Origin: Sorex araneus
Taxonomy: Eukaryota; Chordata; Mammalia; Eulipotyphla; Soricidae
Length of the DNA: 64,000 bases
NCBI RefSeq assembly: GCF_027595985.1
Contig: NC_073313.1
Coordinates: 101,109,552-101,173,551, forward strand
Direction of reading: 5' to 3'
The notes under the pieces are model-generated. The model did no database searches and was not told the DNA's origin. It worked only from the letters and a program-made list of their open reading frames with translations. Positions within the stretch are counted from its first letter, which is position 1; each line of letters opens with the position of its first letter. Position numbers and translations under genes: made by a program. Below, in pieces: positions 35,161-44,989 of this stretch.

Positions 35161-35404
35161 AGGATATTTAGGGAATAAATATGAGCCACTTCTGACACTT
35201 TTAGTATGGAACCATATATTAAGAGCCCAGTGGTCATATTTCAGAGATAGTTTTTGATCACTGATAATTTCAGGCTGATTGCTGTTGCAGATGAATACTG
35301 ATTGGCGGTTGATTGCACTGGCCTTCCTCTTTGTTTGAATCGACGTGTTTATTTTCCTTCAGTGGGGAATCTGAATCACCTATTGAGCATGCTACAAAGT
35401 GTTT

Positions 35405-35578
35405 TGTGTCTATTTTTATGGCTTTTGGAATCACACCTGTCAATGCTAAGGGGTTACTCAAGGCTCTGCACTCAGGAGTTACTCCTGGAGATGCTTAGGG
35501 GACCATATGAAATGCCAAGGATCAAACCTGGGCAGGCTGCATACAAGGCAAACCTGCTGTACTACTGCTCCGGCCCCC
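35405..35578 (-). mobile_element. SINE-A, antisense
   Basis: GCTTTTGGAATCACACCTGTCAATGC through CTACTGCTCCGGCCCC. Near full-length. Confidence 0.9.
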
Positions 35579-35664
35579 ACATTTTATTCTGTATTCTTTT
35601 AATACTTTATATATACAGGATATTATCTACTGTGTTGTCTTGACTTAACACTTTCAGTGAATTT

Positions 35665-35925
35665 CTTTTTTCCCCCCTTTATATTGATTCACCGTGACAT
35701 ACAGTAAACTGAGCTTTCATGTTTGAGTTTCTATCATACAATCATCAAACACCCATCCCTTCACCAGTGCACATTTTCCACCACCCAAATCCCCAGTATC
35801 CCTCCTCACCAATTCCAAACCTATCCCTGCTGTGTGGCAAACAATTTGCATAATACTCTCTTTCTCTACTTTGGTTACCTTCGATACTTCAAGCCCAGTC
35901 TCACCACCACTCATACGTGCTAAAA
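35665..35925 (-). mobile_element. L1 3' UTR, antisense
   Basis: TATTGATTCACCGTGACATAC, CACCCATCCCTTCACCAGTGC, ATCCCCAGTATCCCTCC. Young-type tail without ORF2. Confidence 0.88.
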
Positions 35926-36044
35926 AGGCAATGCTAGACAATGTGTTTTGTATTGCTTGTTATGGATACAATATAGTGTCATGTGGCCACAAAAGTAGCT
36001 GTGTGCCCTAGGAATTCTAAAATTTTAATAATTAGGGTCTAGAG

Positions 36045-36365
36045 AGATCGCTGCAGCAAGTTGCTCAGGTCCGAGATTCATTTGTGTATCTCTGGATCAT
36101 GGTTGTGTGGGAGCTTAAGTAGATGGTGGTTGAATGTGGGCAGCATCTCAGAGTCCCACGTGGGCAGGGGGAAGGAGAAGAGCTGACTACCCCCCGTCCC
36201 ATGAGGTCTGGTGTTTGCCACCATGCCACCCATACATACCTGGAGTTTTTATCTGAGTTCTAGAAGATGGCGGCTGCTGGGATTCCTAGGGGGCAGGCGG
36301 AGGGACAGCACCTGCCTCCATCTGGAGTGGCCCAGTGAATGTGACCTATGGCCTGGCATTAGAAA
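36045..36365 (+). repeat. GC-rich unit with YY1-like motif, left part of a split repeat
   Basis: CAGCAAGTTGCTCAGGTCCG at about 36054 recurs as TAGCAAGTTGCTTGGGACCG at about 36879, followed in both by ATTCATTTGTGTRTC. GTGACCTATGGC near 36337 recurs as GTGGCCTATGGC near 36845. AGAAGATGGCGGCTGC at about 36262 resembles the YY1-type start of L1 promoters. The two parts are separated by a younger L1. Family unidentified, possibly an L1 5' UTR monomer. Confidence 0.55.
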
Positions 36366-36374
36366 GAGGTCAGA

Positions 36375-36795
36375 GTTCTTTTTTTGCAGATAGGTATCCA
36401 GTTTTCCCAGCACCACTTGATGAAGAGGATTTCCTTCTTCCACTTCACATTTCTTGCTCCTTTGTCAAAGATTAAGTGACCATATATTTGGGGGTTTGTG
36501 ACTGGAGAAATTAGTCGGAATGGGAGATGTGTGCCAAAAGTAGATAATGGAATAAACATGATGACCTCTCATTGTCTATGTTGCAAGCCATGATGCCCAA
36601 AAGTAGAGAGAGATTATGGGGAATATTGTCTGCAATGGAAGCAGGAGGAGGTGGGAAAGGGGGGATATACCAGGGATATTGGTGGTGGGGAATGTCCACT
36701 GGTGGAGGGAAGGGTGTTTGATCATTGTGTGATTGTAACCCAAATATGAAAGCTTGTAACTGTCTCACACTGATTCAATAAAATTAAAAAATATA
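36375..36795 (+). mobile_element. Rearranged L1: antisense ORF2 fragment joined to sense 3' UTR
   Basis: 36380-36490 is antisense ORF2 (CCAGTTTTCCCAGCACCACTTG, CTCCTTTGTCAAAGATTAAG). From about 36500 the sense 3' UTR runs (GATGACCTCTCATTGTC, GGTGTTTGATCATTGTGTGATTG) to TGATTCAATAAAATTAAAAAA. The layout is like the twin-primed element at 22.8 kb. No convincing TSD found. Confidence 0.75.
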
Positions 36796-36799
36796 TGTA

Positions 36800-37990
36800 A
36801 AGAGTATAATTTTAATTACATATAAACTAAAAGAAAAAAAGAAAGTGGCCTATGGCAAAGTCCAGAGCCATCTCTTTAGCAAGTTGCTTGGGACCGATAT
36901 TCATTTGTGTGTCAGTGAATTTATTTCCAAGTTAGGTAATAGCTTTTGGAAGAGAAGTAGAGATATTTTATGTTAGAGTAGGTTTATTACTTCAATAGCG
37001 TACAATTTTCATGGGAAGAATATGAATAGTTAAGAGTTTGAATTTTGTAGACATTCAGACTTGAATTCAAATCCATTTTTTAAAATATGCTATTGTTGTG
37101 AACTCAGGTAAGTCACAAATATTACTTTACAAAAAATATTTGTGACAGTACTTAATAAGGTAATATATAGGATAAAATCTCATAACAGTTTAGTGCAATA
37201 TTAAAGAAATTACAGTCATTGTAATACAATGTATTTATTAAATTTTGTTGCATTAATAAAATTTTGTATAAAAACAATTGATAAAATTAGATTTTAAAAC
37301 TTCACATGTCCAGTGTTTTTGCAGTCCCCACTGATTATAATTAACAGGAGAAATTTGTGTGAAATAACATAATCTATCATAAATAGCATAGTATATACGG
37401 TCTAATTTCAGTAGTCAAGGTCAAATATTTCATTTAACAAAGAATAGTAAGATGAGAAGTGAGACAATTAAATAGAAATATTAAGTAGATAAATTAAGTA
37501 GAAATATTTGGAGGTCAGTTATTTTGTACCTTTATCTCTGAATATAAATTACAAACTAATTCTTTTCAGGGTAAATTTTATTATATAATAGCTATTGGTT
37601 AAAATAGAATATTAAAATAACACTTTAAAATTTTGTCACCAGTTATAAAATGATAAATGTCTCTTATTTAAATGATACTTTGTTTCAAAAATTGCTGTAT
37701 TGTGTAATTTTTTTTTACAAAAAAACTGTCAGCTTTCAAGCCGAAATAGAAGCAAAATCCTATATAGGATGACTTGAATGTAAGGATAGCATGATAGTCT
37801 ACTTAATATCTAAAAGTAAGATTGCTTGTTACCTTAGTTAATATAGCAAGAAGGTTGCTAAATTAGAAATGATAAAACATGGTTATGATTACGAAAGAAA
37901 CCTGGGTGACAGAAGAATCAGCTCAGGAGCTAGAGTATGCCTATGGTTCAGGAATTATTTTAATATTGATTCTTATTTTGAAATTTCACT
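36800..37990. other. No gene; short repeat remnant then unclassified AT-rich DNA
   Basis: 36840-36920 is the right part of the repeat described at 36045. The rest has no recognisable element and no coding frame. Confidence 0.5.
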
Positions 37991-38004
37991 GCCCACATAG
38001 TCTT

Positions 38005-38255
38005 GTGGGCTGGAGCAATAGCACAGCAGGTAGGGTGTTTGCTTTGCACACAGCCGACCCAGCTTTAATTCCTCCATCCCTTTCGGAGAGCCCGACAAGC
38101 TACTGAGAGTATCCCACCTGCACAGCAGAGCCCGGCAAGCTACCTGTGGCGTATTCGATATGTCAAAATCAGTAATAACAAGTCTCACAATGGAGTGGAT
38201 ACTAGTGCCTGCTCGAGCAAATTGATCAACAATGGGACGACAGTGCTACAGTGCT
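38005..38255 (+). mobile_element. SINE-B, full-length with TSD
   Basis: The head GGGCTGGAGCAATAGCACAGC runs directly into CCCTTTCGGAGAGCCCGACAAGC, a second GAGCCCGGCAAGCTACC, GTATTCGATATG, TAACAACAAGTCTCACAATGG and CAGTGCTACAGTGCTAC. TSD ACATAGTCTT at 37995-38004 and 38256-38265. It has almost no A-tail, unlike SINE-A. Confidence 0.95.
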
Positions 38256-38265
38256 ACATAGTCTT

Positions 38266-39405
38266 TTAAATTAGAAACCAGGCAGGCAGAGCATATGTTA
38301 GCCAATGTACTATATGGAATTGATCATTTTCTTATTAGATTCTTGGTTTTTGTTTGTTCAATAGTAGACCCTAAGCAGGAATCTGGATATGGAGTAGTTT
38401 ATGTGGGAGATGATCCCAGAAATTACTACAAGGATATCTGCAAAGATGGAAAAGAGAGGAGGGGAAGGAAAGGAGTAATGAGTAGTTTGCCACCTGTCAC
38501 TACTAGAACATTTCAAGGGGATTAGTGATTTATTTACCAATTCCCATCACTTAGTTGCTTCTGGGATGTTAACAGTCTGGACCATCCAGTCTACCTCCTC
38601 TGTTTTTCAAAAAGTTTTTATAGATAGACTACATACCTCTGACAGAGAAATAAAATATTTTTGCCCATGATTTTTGAATTACGAAGAAGATATGGCTAGA
38701 GTGTCAACAATGTTCACCAGATCAGGAGAGAGGAAATATATCATATTCAAATAATCATGTGTGAGTTAAGAGGTATCCTATTTTAACAAATTAATACTTT
38801 GTAAAGAAAGACAAAGCTTTAATTTATATGTATTATTTGAACATTTGATATGATGCTATCGTTTGCATTATATTCCAGTAATACATTTATTGATAACCAA
38901 ATATGTTTAAATGCTTATGTTAGATGCTAAAGATATATCAGTTAATGACTAAGTGGCTACTTTCAAGCTTACTTTACAGGAGTGAACCAAATCTCTCGTA
39001 AATGTACATTCATTAGAATGTTTCAATTAATTGGAAAGTAAACATGAAATAGTTTGGAAAGTAGACATAAAATTATAGACATGAAATTTTCTCTCCATAG
39101 TTATTACAAAATTTAATCTACATATTTTCTATATATATTTTACATTTGGGTGACAGGGACATTGACAAACATTTAAGTCTGATTCTATAATCTTCCACTT
39201 AATTATGTTTGAATCTGACTTGAAAGTTTTGTCTGCTTACCCAAGACTTTATCTGATTCAAATATTGTCTGAGTATTCTGTGCTTGAAGCAAAGTGGATA
39301 CCTGCTCTAGAAGTTACAAATTTGGAGAACACATTCTAGGAACACTGAATATGTATGTACATATTTTCAATTACAGAAACTCCTTTTCCTCTTGTGCCTT
39401 CTCCA
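38266..39405. other. No gene or recent repeat recognised
   Basis: Unclassified intronic DNA. The 76-codon forward frame at 38295-38525 has no recognisable similarity. Confidence 0.5.
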
Positions 39406-39409
39406 TTTA

Positions 39410-39903
39410 TGTTGATATGAGAGAGGGATTTTCCAGTAGTTTGGCAGTCATACCCACAAACTGCCCTCAGAGCTATGTAATCTCATCAACTCTCAATATC
39501 CAGAGATTATAAAACAAAGCTCCCGAAAGAGAGCCACGCAGAGTCTCTTGACCACCTTCCCTGGCTGTTTCACCAAGGCCCCTCGGAGGGTGGCCAGTTA
39601 AGTTTCTCTCCCCACCCCGAGCAGAGCCCTGGCAGTTGAAGACCTCCGGAACCCAGCCACAGCCATGCTCAAGGCCACTCTCTATATGTTGGGATTAGCC
39701 TCACGCATGAAGGAACTGGCAGAGGAACACAGGTGTGCGGGACCCGGGGCTGAGATCTACAAGCCTTCTTGGATTGGGACTGAACCTCCTCCACCCAGAT
39801 CCCGCATTTTCCGGTAGCTTGCCAGCCACACCCACAAACTTCTCCCAGCGCTGTGTAATCCCATAAACTGCCAAGATCCAGAGACTATAAAACAAAGCTC
39901 CTG
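39410..39903 (+). mobile_element. Composite family head with duplicated TATAAAA block
   Basis: A block (TTTTCCRGTAGYTTGSCAG, ACCCACAAACT, GAGAYTATAAAACAAAGCTCC) occurs at about 39429-39522 and again at 39807-39903. Between the copies lies a GC-richer segment whose CCATGCTCAAGGCCACTC and GATTAGCCTCACGCATGAA are shared with 31.6 and 51.2 kb. The TATAAAA 25-35 bp before a conserved segment could be a Pol II promoter remnant. Confidence 0.65.
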
Positions 39904-40098
39904 AGGGGCTGGAGCAATAGCACAGTGGGTAGGGTTTTTGCCTTACATGTGGCCTATCCAGGTTCGATTCCCAGCATCCCATATGGTCCCCTGAGCACTG
40001 CCAGGAGTAATTCCTGAGTGCAGAGCCAGGAATAACCCTTGTGCATAGCTGGGTATGACCCAAAAAGCAAAAAATAAATAAATTAAAAAAAATAAAAT
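39904..40098 (+). mobile_element. SINE-A nested in the composite element (first)
   Basis: Full-length, with a tail of A-rich (AAATA)n type. TSD AAAACAAARCTCCTG at 39889-39903 and 40099-40113. Confidence 0.95.
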
Positions 40099-40600
40099 AA
40101 AACAAAACTCCTGGAAGCGACCTCTTATTGTCTAGTTCTCCCTCTCGGAGAACTTGGCAAGCTTCGGGGCCGGAGTGATAGCACAGCGGGTAGGGCATTT
40201 GCCTTGCACACGGCCGACCCGGGTTCGATCCCCGGCATCCCATATGGTCCCCTGAGCACCGCCAGGAGTAATTCCTGAGTGCAAAGCCAGTAGTAACCCC
40301 TGAGCATTGCTGGGTGTGACCCAAGAAGCAAAAAAAAAAAAAAAAAGAACTTGGCAAGCTACCGAGAGTATCCTGCCCACTTAGCAGAGCCTGGCAAGCT
40401 CTCTGTGGCATATTCGATATGCCAAATATAGTTGCAATGATGGGTCTCATTCCCCTTACCCTGAAAGAGCCTCCAATGTGACACCACTGGGAAAAACGGG
40501 TAAAGAAAAGCTGCTAAAATATCAGGGCTAGGACAAATGGAGACGTTACTGGCGCCTGCTCAAGCAAATCAGTGATCAATAGAAATACAGTGATACAGTG
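40099..40600 (+). mobile_element. Long SINE-B body of the composite family, interrupted by a SINE-A
   Basis: TCTAGTTCTCCCTCTCGGAG, then (after the nested SINE) CTACCGAGAGTATCCTGCCC, GATATGCCAAA, and the family-specific insert CTCATTCCCCTTACCCTGAAAG through AAATATCAGGGCTAGGAC, then GGAGACGTTACTGGCGCC and GATACAGTGATACAGTG. The insert is absent from ordinary SINE-B copies. Confidence 0.85.
40165..40346 (+). mobile_element. SINE-A nested in the long SINE-B (second)
   Basis: Very well preserved, with head GCACAGCGGGTAGGGC, intact GGTTCGATCCC B-box and a long A-tail. Perfect TSD GAACTTGGCAAGCT at 40150-40163 and 40347-40360. Confidence 0.97.
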
Positions 40601-40812
40601 ATTGAGAGAGGGATAACTAAAACTCTTGAAAAATTTGATTGTGTTTTCCTTCAGATTTTAATTTGGCACCATCATTTCCTTTCAGATGTACTCATCTTGA
40701 TTCTTATTGCAAGACCTTTGGCAAAATAATATATTTGACCACTTGAATATTTTCATTGTTAGTATGCCAAATATATCTTCAACACTTCTTAAAATCTGTA
40801 AATTTGGAGTTT

Positions 40813-40956
40813 TTGGGGGATGGTAGAAATAATCCTTGCCATGGGCCATCTGGATATCTCTAAGATACTATGTCTCCCATGATTATTTTTTTCCTTGTTC
40901 CAATGTTATAGGGAAAGTATGTCATTTCGCTCCTACCATATAGTTAAAAGATCAAC
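40813..40956 (+). repeat. 144-bp direct repeat, copy 1 (upstream of the exon)
   Basis: Aligns without gaps to 42812-42955 with about 10 mismatches (roughly 93% identity by eye). It contains CATCTCTAAGATACTATGTC-type and GGGAAAGTATGTCATTTC blocks. Family unidentified. Confidence 0.92.
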
Positions 40957-41282
40957 TCATAAAAGGAAGCCTGGATTTATTATCAAATAGTACCTATTCT
41001 CTTTTCTCCTTCCTCAGCTTCTTTTTACTGGCATACTGGGGCTAGAAATAAAAGAAACCAGCTCTTTTGAATTACTGAACTGGTGACCTCAGACACTAAA
41101 CTCTGGAAGTGTATCAGGTAGAACTTTGATGTCAGTTCTGGGAAAAGTGGTCTCTCCCACCCCATACTTGGTACCGTACTATTGCTCTTAAATTTTGGTC
41201 ACATTTCTGTATATATATATATGTGCTAATTAATTATTCAGAAAAAATTATACTGAATTTGTGATCTTTACTTTTGATTTTG

Positions 41283-41416
41283 TTTGTGAGTTCTTTGGTC
41301 ACGCCTGAATATATCTGGGAGTCACTACCAGGGGTACTCAGAGAACCCTTTGGTTCCAGGGTTTGAAACTGGCCTCCTGGACACAAAGCATTCATTTAAG
41401 CCGTCTCTCTGATCCC
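41283..41416 (-). mobile_element. SINE-A, old antisense copy
   Basis: GGTCACGCCTGAATATATCTGG, GGGGTACTCAGAGAACCC and a degraded head ending TCTGATCCC. Confidence 0.75.
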
Positions 41417-41917
41417 AAAATTTTGGATGTTTAAATGTTATTCAGAGGTTGTTTTTCACCTTACCACTTAGGTTTACAGCTAAAGACAGATTGAACTTTA
41501 AAAAATGATAGTTGTGAATGACTCTTTTGTGGGGACTGAGGCTTGCAGGGTGATAAGTAAGTGGCTATTTGAAGAATAATAGGAATATATGAAGAGGCAT
41601 ACAGGATTCATAGGCAATGAGGAGTGAGTGGCCATAGCATATTCCAGGGAAAAATAAAATGTCCATTGTGGCTAGAGCTTAATCAAGAAGGAGAATGTTC
41701 TAATGGAAGGAATTTAGATTTTACTCTAAATTCAATGGCAAACCATTGAAAAGTTTTAAGCACAGAATTTTGATGTGATCCAACTATGAACTTTCATGTT
41801 TTCATCCATTTACATAAAAAGTAAAGGCAGAAGGTCATTGTTTCTGTAGTGTCTTTGAGAAATGTGATACTATATGGCTGTTTTGTTGAAGCTAAGGTCT
41901 ATGACAACTTTCATATT

Positions 41918-41938
41918 CTTTTTTTTTTTAATTTTCAG
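41918..41938 (+). other. IL1RAPL2: 3' splice site of IL1RAPL2 first coding exon
   Basis: An unbroken run of T followed by AATTTTCAG ends at 41938. It forms a strong polypyrimidine tract plus AG acceptor immediately before the exon. No other AG lies between the T-run and the acceptor. A plausible branch-point region (ATGACAAC) lies about 40 bp upstream. Confidence 0.85.
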
Positions 41939-41957
41939 CTCCCACAGAAAGTGAAAG

Positions 41958-42039
41958 ATGAAGCTACCATTCCTTTTGGCCCTTGTAGTCTGTTCTGTCA
42001 TCAGCACAAATTTGAAAATGGTGTCAAAGAGAAATTCTG
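41958..42039 (+). CDS. IL1RAPL2: IL1RAPL2 first coding exon (signal peptide), partial CDS
   Basis: The exon runs 41939-42039: 19 nt of 5' UTR, then an ATG with A at -3, then 27 codons and one extra base (phase 1) before the GTAAGT donor. The peptide starts MKLPFLLALVVC and ends VSKRNS. Residues 1-3 carry a positive charge, 4-16 form a hydrophobic core, and a cleavage site is likely near Ser16/Thr17, so this is a classic signal peptide. It matches human IL1RAPL2 as I remember it except Leu for Pro at 3 and Ile for Val at 15; the split codon G|.. fits the Val that follows in the human protein. IL1RAPL1 differs strongly here. The mature protein is a single-pass neuronal membrane receptor with three Ig domains and a cytoplasmic TIR domain. 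Those exons are not in this window. The paralogue IL1RAPL1 is the main alternative and is unlikely. Confidence 0.93.
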
Positions 42040-42045
42040 GTAAGT
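42040..42045 (+). other. IL1RAPL2: 5' splice site after IL1RAPL2 first coding exon
   Basis: TCTG|GTAAGT is a consensus U1 donor. It closes the reading frame in phase 1, matching the codon split expected for this gene. Confidence 0.9.
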
Positions 42046-42811
42046 TGCTGGCAACTTCTCAATATTTGGTAAAAATACATGTTTTTCTGTGAGCATCCGA
42101 TGAGCATTTCTGCTTTTATGATCATCTTTAACAGGAACACTTGTATCGCAGCTATGTTGCAAACACTGCAAACAAAAATGAGATTTTAGCTTACCTTTAA
42201 GAAATTGATGGGAAACCAGTGGAATTGCAATCACTTCAATGATTGTATACTGCAAGCTAAAAATTAAATTCCCTACATAGCATTGGTTACATTTTCCAGA
42301 AAATACACAGCTATGGACAAAATTTTGTAAGATACAGTGGGACTGAGGGGAACACATACATACATATCCAGACACACACATATCCTTGCCTCCAAATTGA
42401 GTGCAGAATTAAAGTTTAAATGAAAGCTTTTGTCAAATATATGTTAATTTTAGTTCTTTACATATTCACATTTATATGGAGTCCCTAACAGACAGAGGCT
42501 TAAAGCATCCAAGATCATAAATACTAAAATTGCTTGAGAAAAAAATTTTGAGGCAAAATATCTATTCATAGAACATGGTGGTCTGGCTGAAACTTATGAT
42601 TGTATTTAGAGATTGACTGTATACAGTAGATAAACCAAAGTTTACTAATTATTTAGCAAAACTTCTCTATACATTTAAGTTTTGATTATCCATTATAGCT
42701 GTTATTATAAACTATACATGCGATTTAAAATTGATTTTCTGTCTGTAATCATTTCATTAAGATATTTAGGATTGTTGTTTATTATATTGAAACAACATAT
42801 ACTTCAAAAAC

Positions 42812-42955
42812 TTGGGGGACGGTAGAAATTATCCTTGCCCCAGGCCATCTGGACATCTCTAAGATACTATGTCTCCCATGATTCTTTTTTTCCTTGTTCC
42901 AATGTTATAGGGAAAGTATGTCATTTCACTCCCACCATATAGTTAAAAGATTAAC
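42812..42955 (+). repeat. 144-bp direct repeat, copy 2 (downstream of the exon)
   Basis: Partner of 40813-40956, same orientation, start-to-start distance 1,999 bp. The IL1RAPL2 exon lies between the two copies. Confidence 0.92.
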
Positions 42956-44370
42956 CCTCTGAAAAGACTGTTACAGGGCTTCTTCTGGATTCTATGTCAT
43001 TTAGTTTCTAGAATCAATTTATGCCTCATCAATTGTTAGCTGTGAGTGGAGCTTGGTTAAAATTTATTTTCTAAGGCAAGAATACTTGTTAATGAAATAG
43101 CTATCTAGGAATAATATTTTTTGTCAATTGATAGTATGTTGTCTTTTACAAAAATAAATAAGTCACAGGTTATAAAACTGAGCAGCACTCAGATTCAAAA
43201 GATTCTGGAATGGTAATGGTAGGACAGTAAATTGATTTTTTTTCTCTCTTTAATTTGCAGATATGTTTTTATAATATGTTTGTATACTATGACTCCTTAC
43301 CTGTCTTGGTAGATAACATTTATACCTATAATATCTTCAATTTATAAGTTTTGAGACTGCCTTTCTACATTTTTATTTTTGATCATGATTAATATTGATG
43401 TCTGCTAAAATACTAGTAAGATTACCAATAAATATAATGGTAAGTCACATCCCATTTTTTTCATTTTATTTTTTCATAACATCATTAGCAGAGTTAGGAA
43501 GGATGGAGGAAAGAGAGAGAGGGAGGGGAAGAAAGCGCAGACAAACTCAAACCAGAGCTTATGGTCATATTTGTGCATACTAAAATATATCATCTATTTT
43601 CAACACTGATTATTCGTTAATGTGGACTTACCATGTTGAGGTATTTTAACACTGGGAGTCTCTAAGACCAATAAGATAATGCTATCTAGACAACTCACTC
43701 TATTAAAAATTGATTTATTTTACTCAAAGGTGCCATTTATGGCAGCGGGTTGGCCAAACTTCAACAAAGATTAATGGTAGAAAACAGAAATGTGTAGTAG
43801 AGGCCACATATCTAAAAGTAGGTTGCAGTAGGACAGGTAGGTAAAATAGAAGAAATCTCTCTCAAGTTCACTCAAGGACTTCTATTTTGCTATTTTCTTT
43901 TACCCCCAAATCCCTGTTTCTGCAGTATATAAGGACTTTACTGGGTGCACTTCTGACTTTTGCTGCTGCTGAATATGAATTGTGTTTTGCAGTGGTTGGC
44001 ATTAGGATTTTCTAGTCTAGAACTCCATATTTTAGGATAAAAGAATAATGTATTTAGTATGTCTGGAGGAAGGCCATGAGAATGCAACTTATCAGTGATA
44101 TGGTATACTATAGAAAATGTCAGAGGTAACAAATATTGCTCTAGTGATATCTCTAGTGATAAAGAGGGTGAGTATGCTTGCTAAAACATAGTGTGTACAT
44201 ATAAATGCATTTTGGATTAAATTGAGCTGAGCTATTCAATGCTATATAATACTTGTTTTATGAGAGAAAATGGTATACAGGCTCATAGAATTATGGAGTT
44301 TGTTATTGTCAGTGAAATGGTAGCAGTTTGTTTTCACTAGAGTTCTTTGTAGAATTTCTAGGGGTAATTC
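42956..44370. other. No gene or recent repeat recognised
   Basis: Unclassified intronic DNA, relatively poor in interspersed repeats, like 42040-42811 just after the exon. No splice-bounded frame seen. Confidence 0.5.
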
Positions 44371-44374
44371 ACTG

Positions 44375-44545
44375 TCACTGTCATCCTGTTGTTTGTCGAC
44401 TTACTCGAGCGGGCACCGGTAATGTCTCTATTACACTCAGCCCTGAGATTTTAGCAGCCTCTCTTTACTCGTCTTTCCCAACGATTGGAGGCTCTTTCAG
44501 GGTCAGGGAAATGAGACCTAGCGTTAGGTCTCATCCCAACCTAGA
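44375..44545 (-). mobile_element. Long SINE-B variant, antisense 3' part
   Basis: CACTGTCATCCTGTTGTTTGTC, CTCGAGCGGGCACCGGTAATG, then the variant-specific CAGCCCTGAGATTTTAGCAGC and GAGGCTCTTTCAGGGTCAGG. The head side is missing. Confidence 0.88.
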
Positions 44546-44807
44546 GATAATTAAAAGTCAAAAATGGGGTTATGTGTGTTGATATTTCTAGAAGAGACTA
44601 AAAAGGTCTCAAAATTCCCAGGTGTAAATAAAATGCCTTTCCTTGTGAAATTATTATATGATAAAAATAAACTGAAATATCGTGCTTTGAGTTCTTTTAA
44701 AAAAGCAATGCTTTAAAGTTGTGGTTATAAGTAATGGTGCTGTGGAAGACAGTTCAAGAACTGCCTTTGCTACAGAACACAAAAACACTAGATAAGAAGT
44801 TAGCAGA

Positions 44808-44972
44808 TTGGCTGGAGAGATAGTCTGCAGGTAGAGCACTTGCCTTGCATGCCTCCAGACTATGTTCTCTCCTTGGCACCATATGTGGACCCCTGGGTAG
44901 CAACGGGAGTGGTCCCTGAGCAGGGAGCTTAGAGTTAACTCTGAGAACTGCTGGGTATGCCCCCTCCAAAAT
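44808..44972 (+). mobile_element. SINE-A, old copy
   Basis: GGCTGGAGAGATAGTCTGCAGG, CACTTGCCTTGCATGCC, CACCATATGTGGACCCCTGGG. Diverged. Confidence 0.85.
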
Positions 44973-44989
44973 AATGATACTTACTATCA

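Larger units (their letters stand above)
1..41938 (+). other. IL1RAPL2: IL1RAPL2 intron upstream of first coding exon (partial)
   Basis: Everything left of the exon at 41939 is read as intron, because that exon begins with a proper 3' splice site and no other exon of this gene is visible. IL1RAPL2 is known as a giant gene with introns of tens to hundreds of kilobases. The interval is filled with SINEs, L1 fragments and one EIF4E retrocopy. I see no promoter-like CpG island that would mark exon 1; the CpG-rich patches at 13.5-14.0 and 33.4-33.9 kb belong to retroposons. The intron assignment is inferred from the exon. Confidence 0.8.

Noticed and set aside
39701..40450. Longest open frame in the window, 249 codons on the minus strand
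   Set aside because: It is the read-through of two antisense SINE-A copies and the composite element. It repeats the same SINE-derived peptide (RNYSWRCSGDHMGC type) seen at many other SINE loci.
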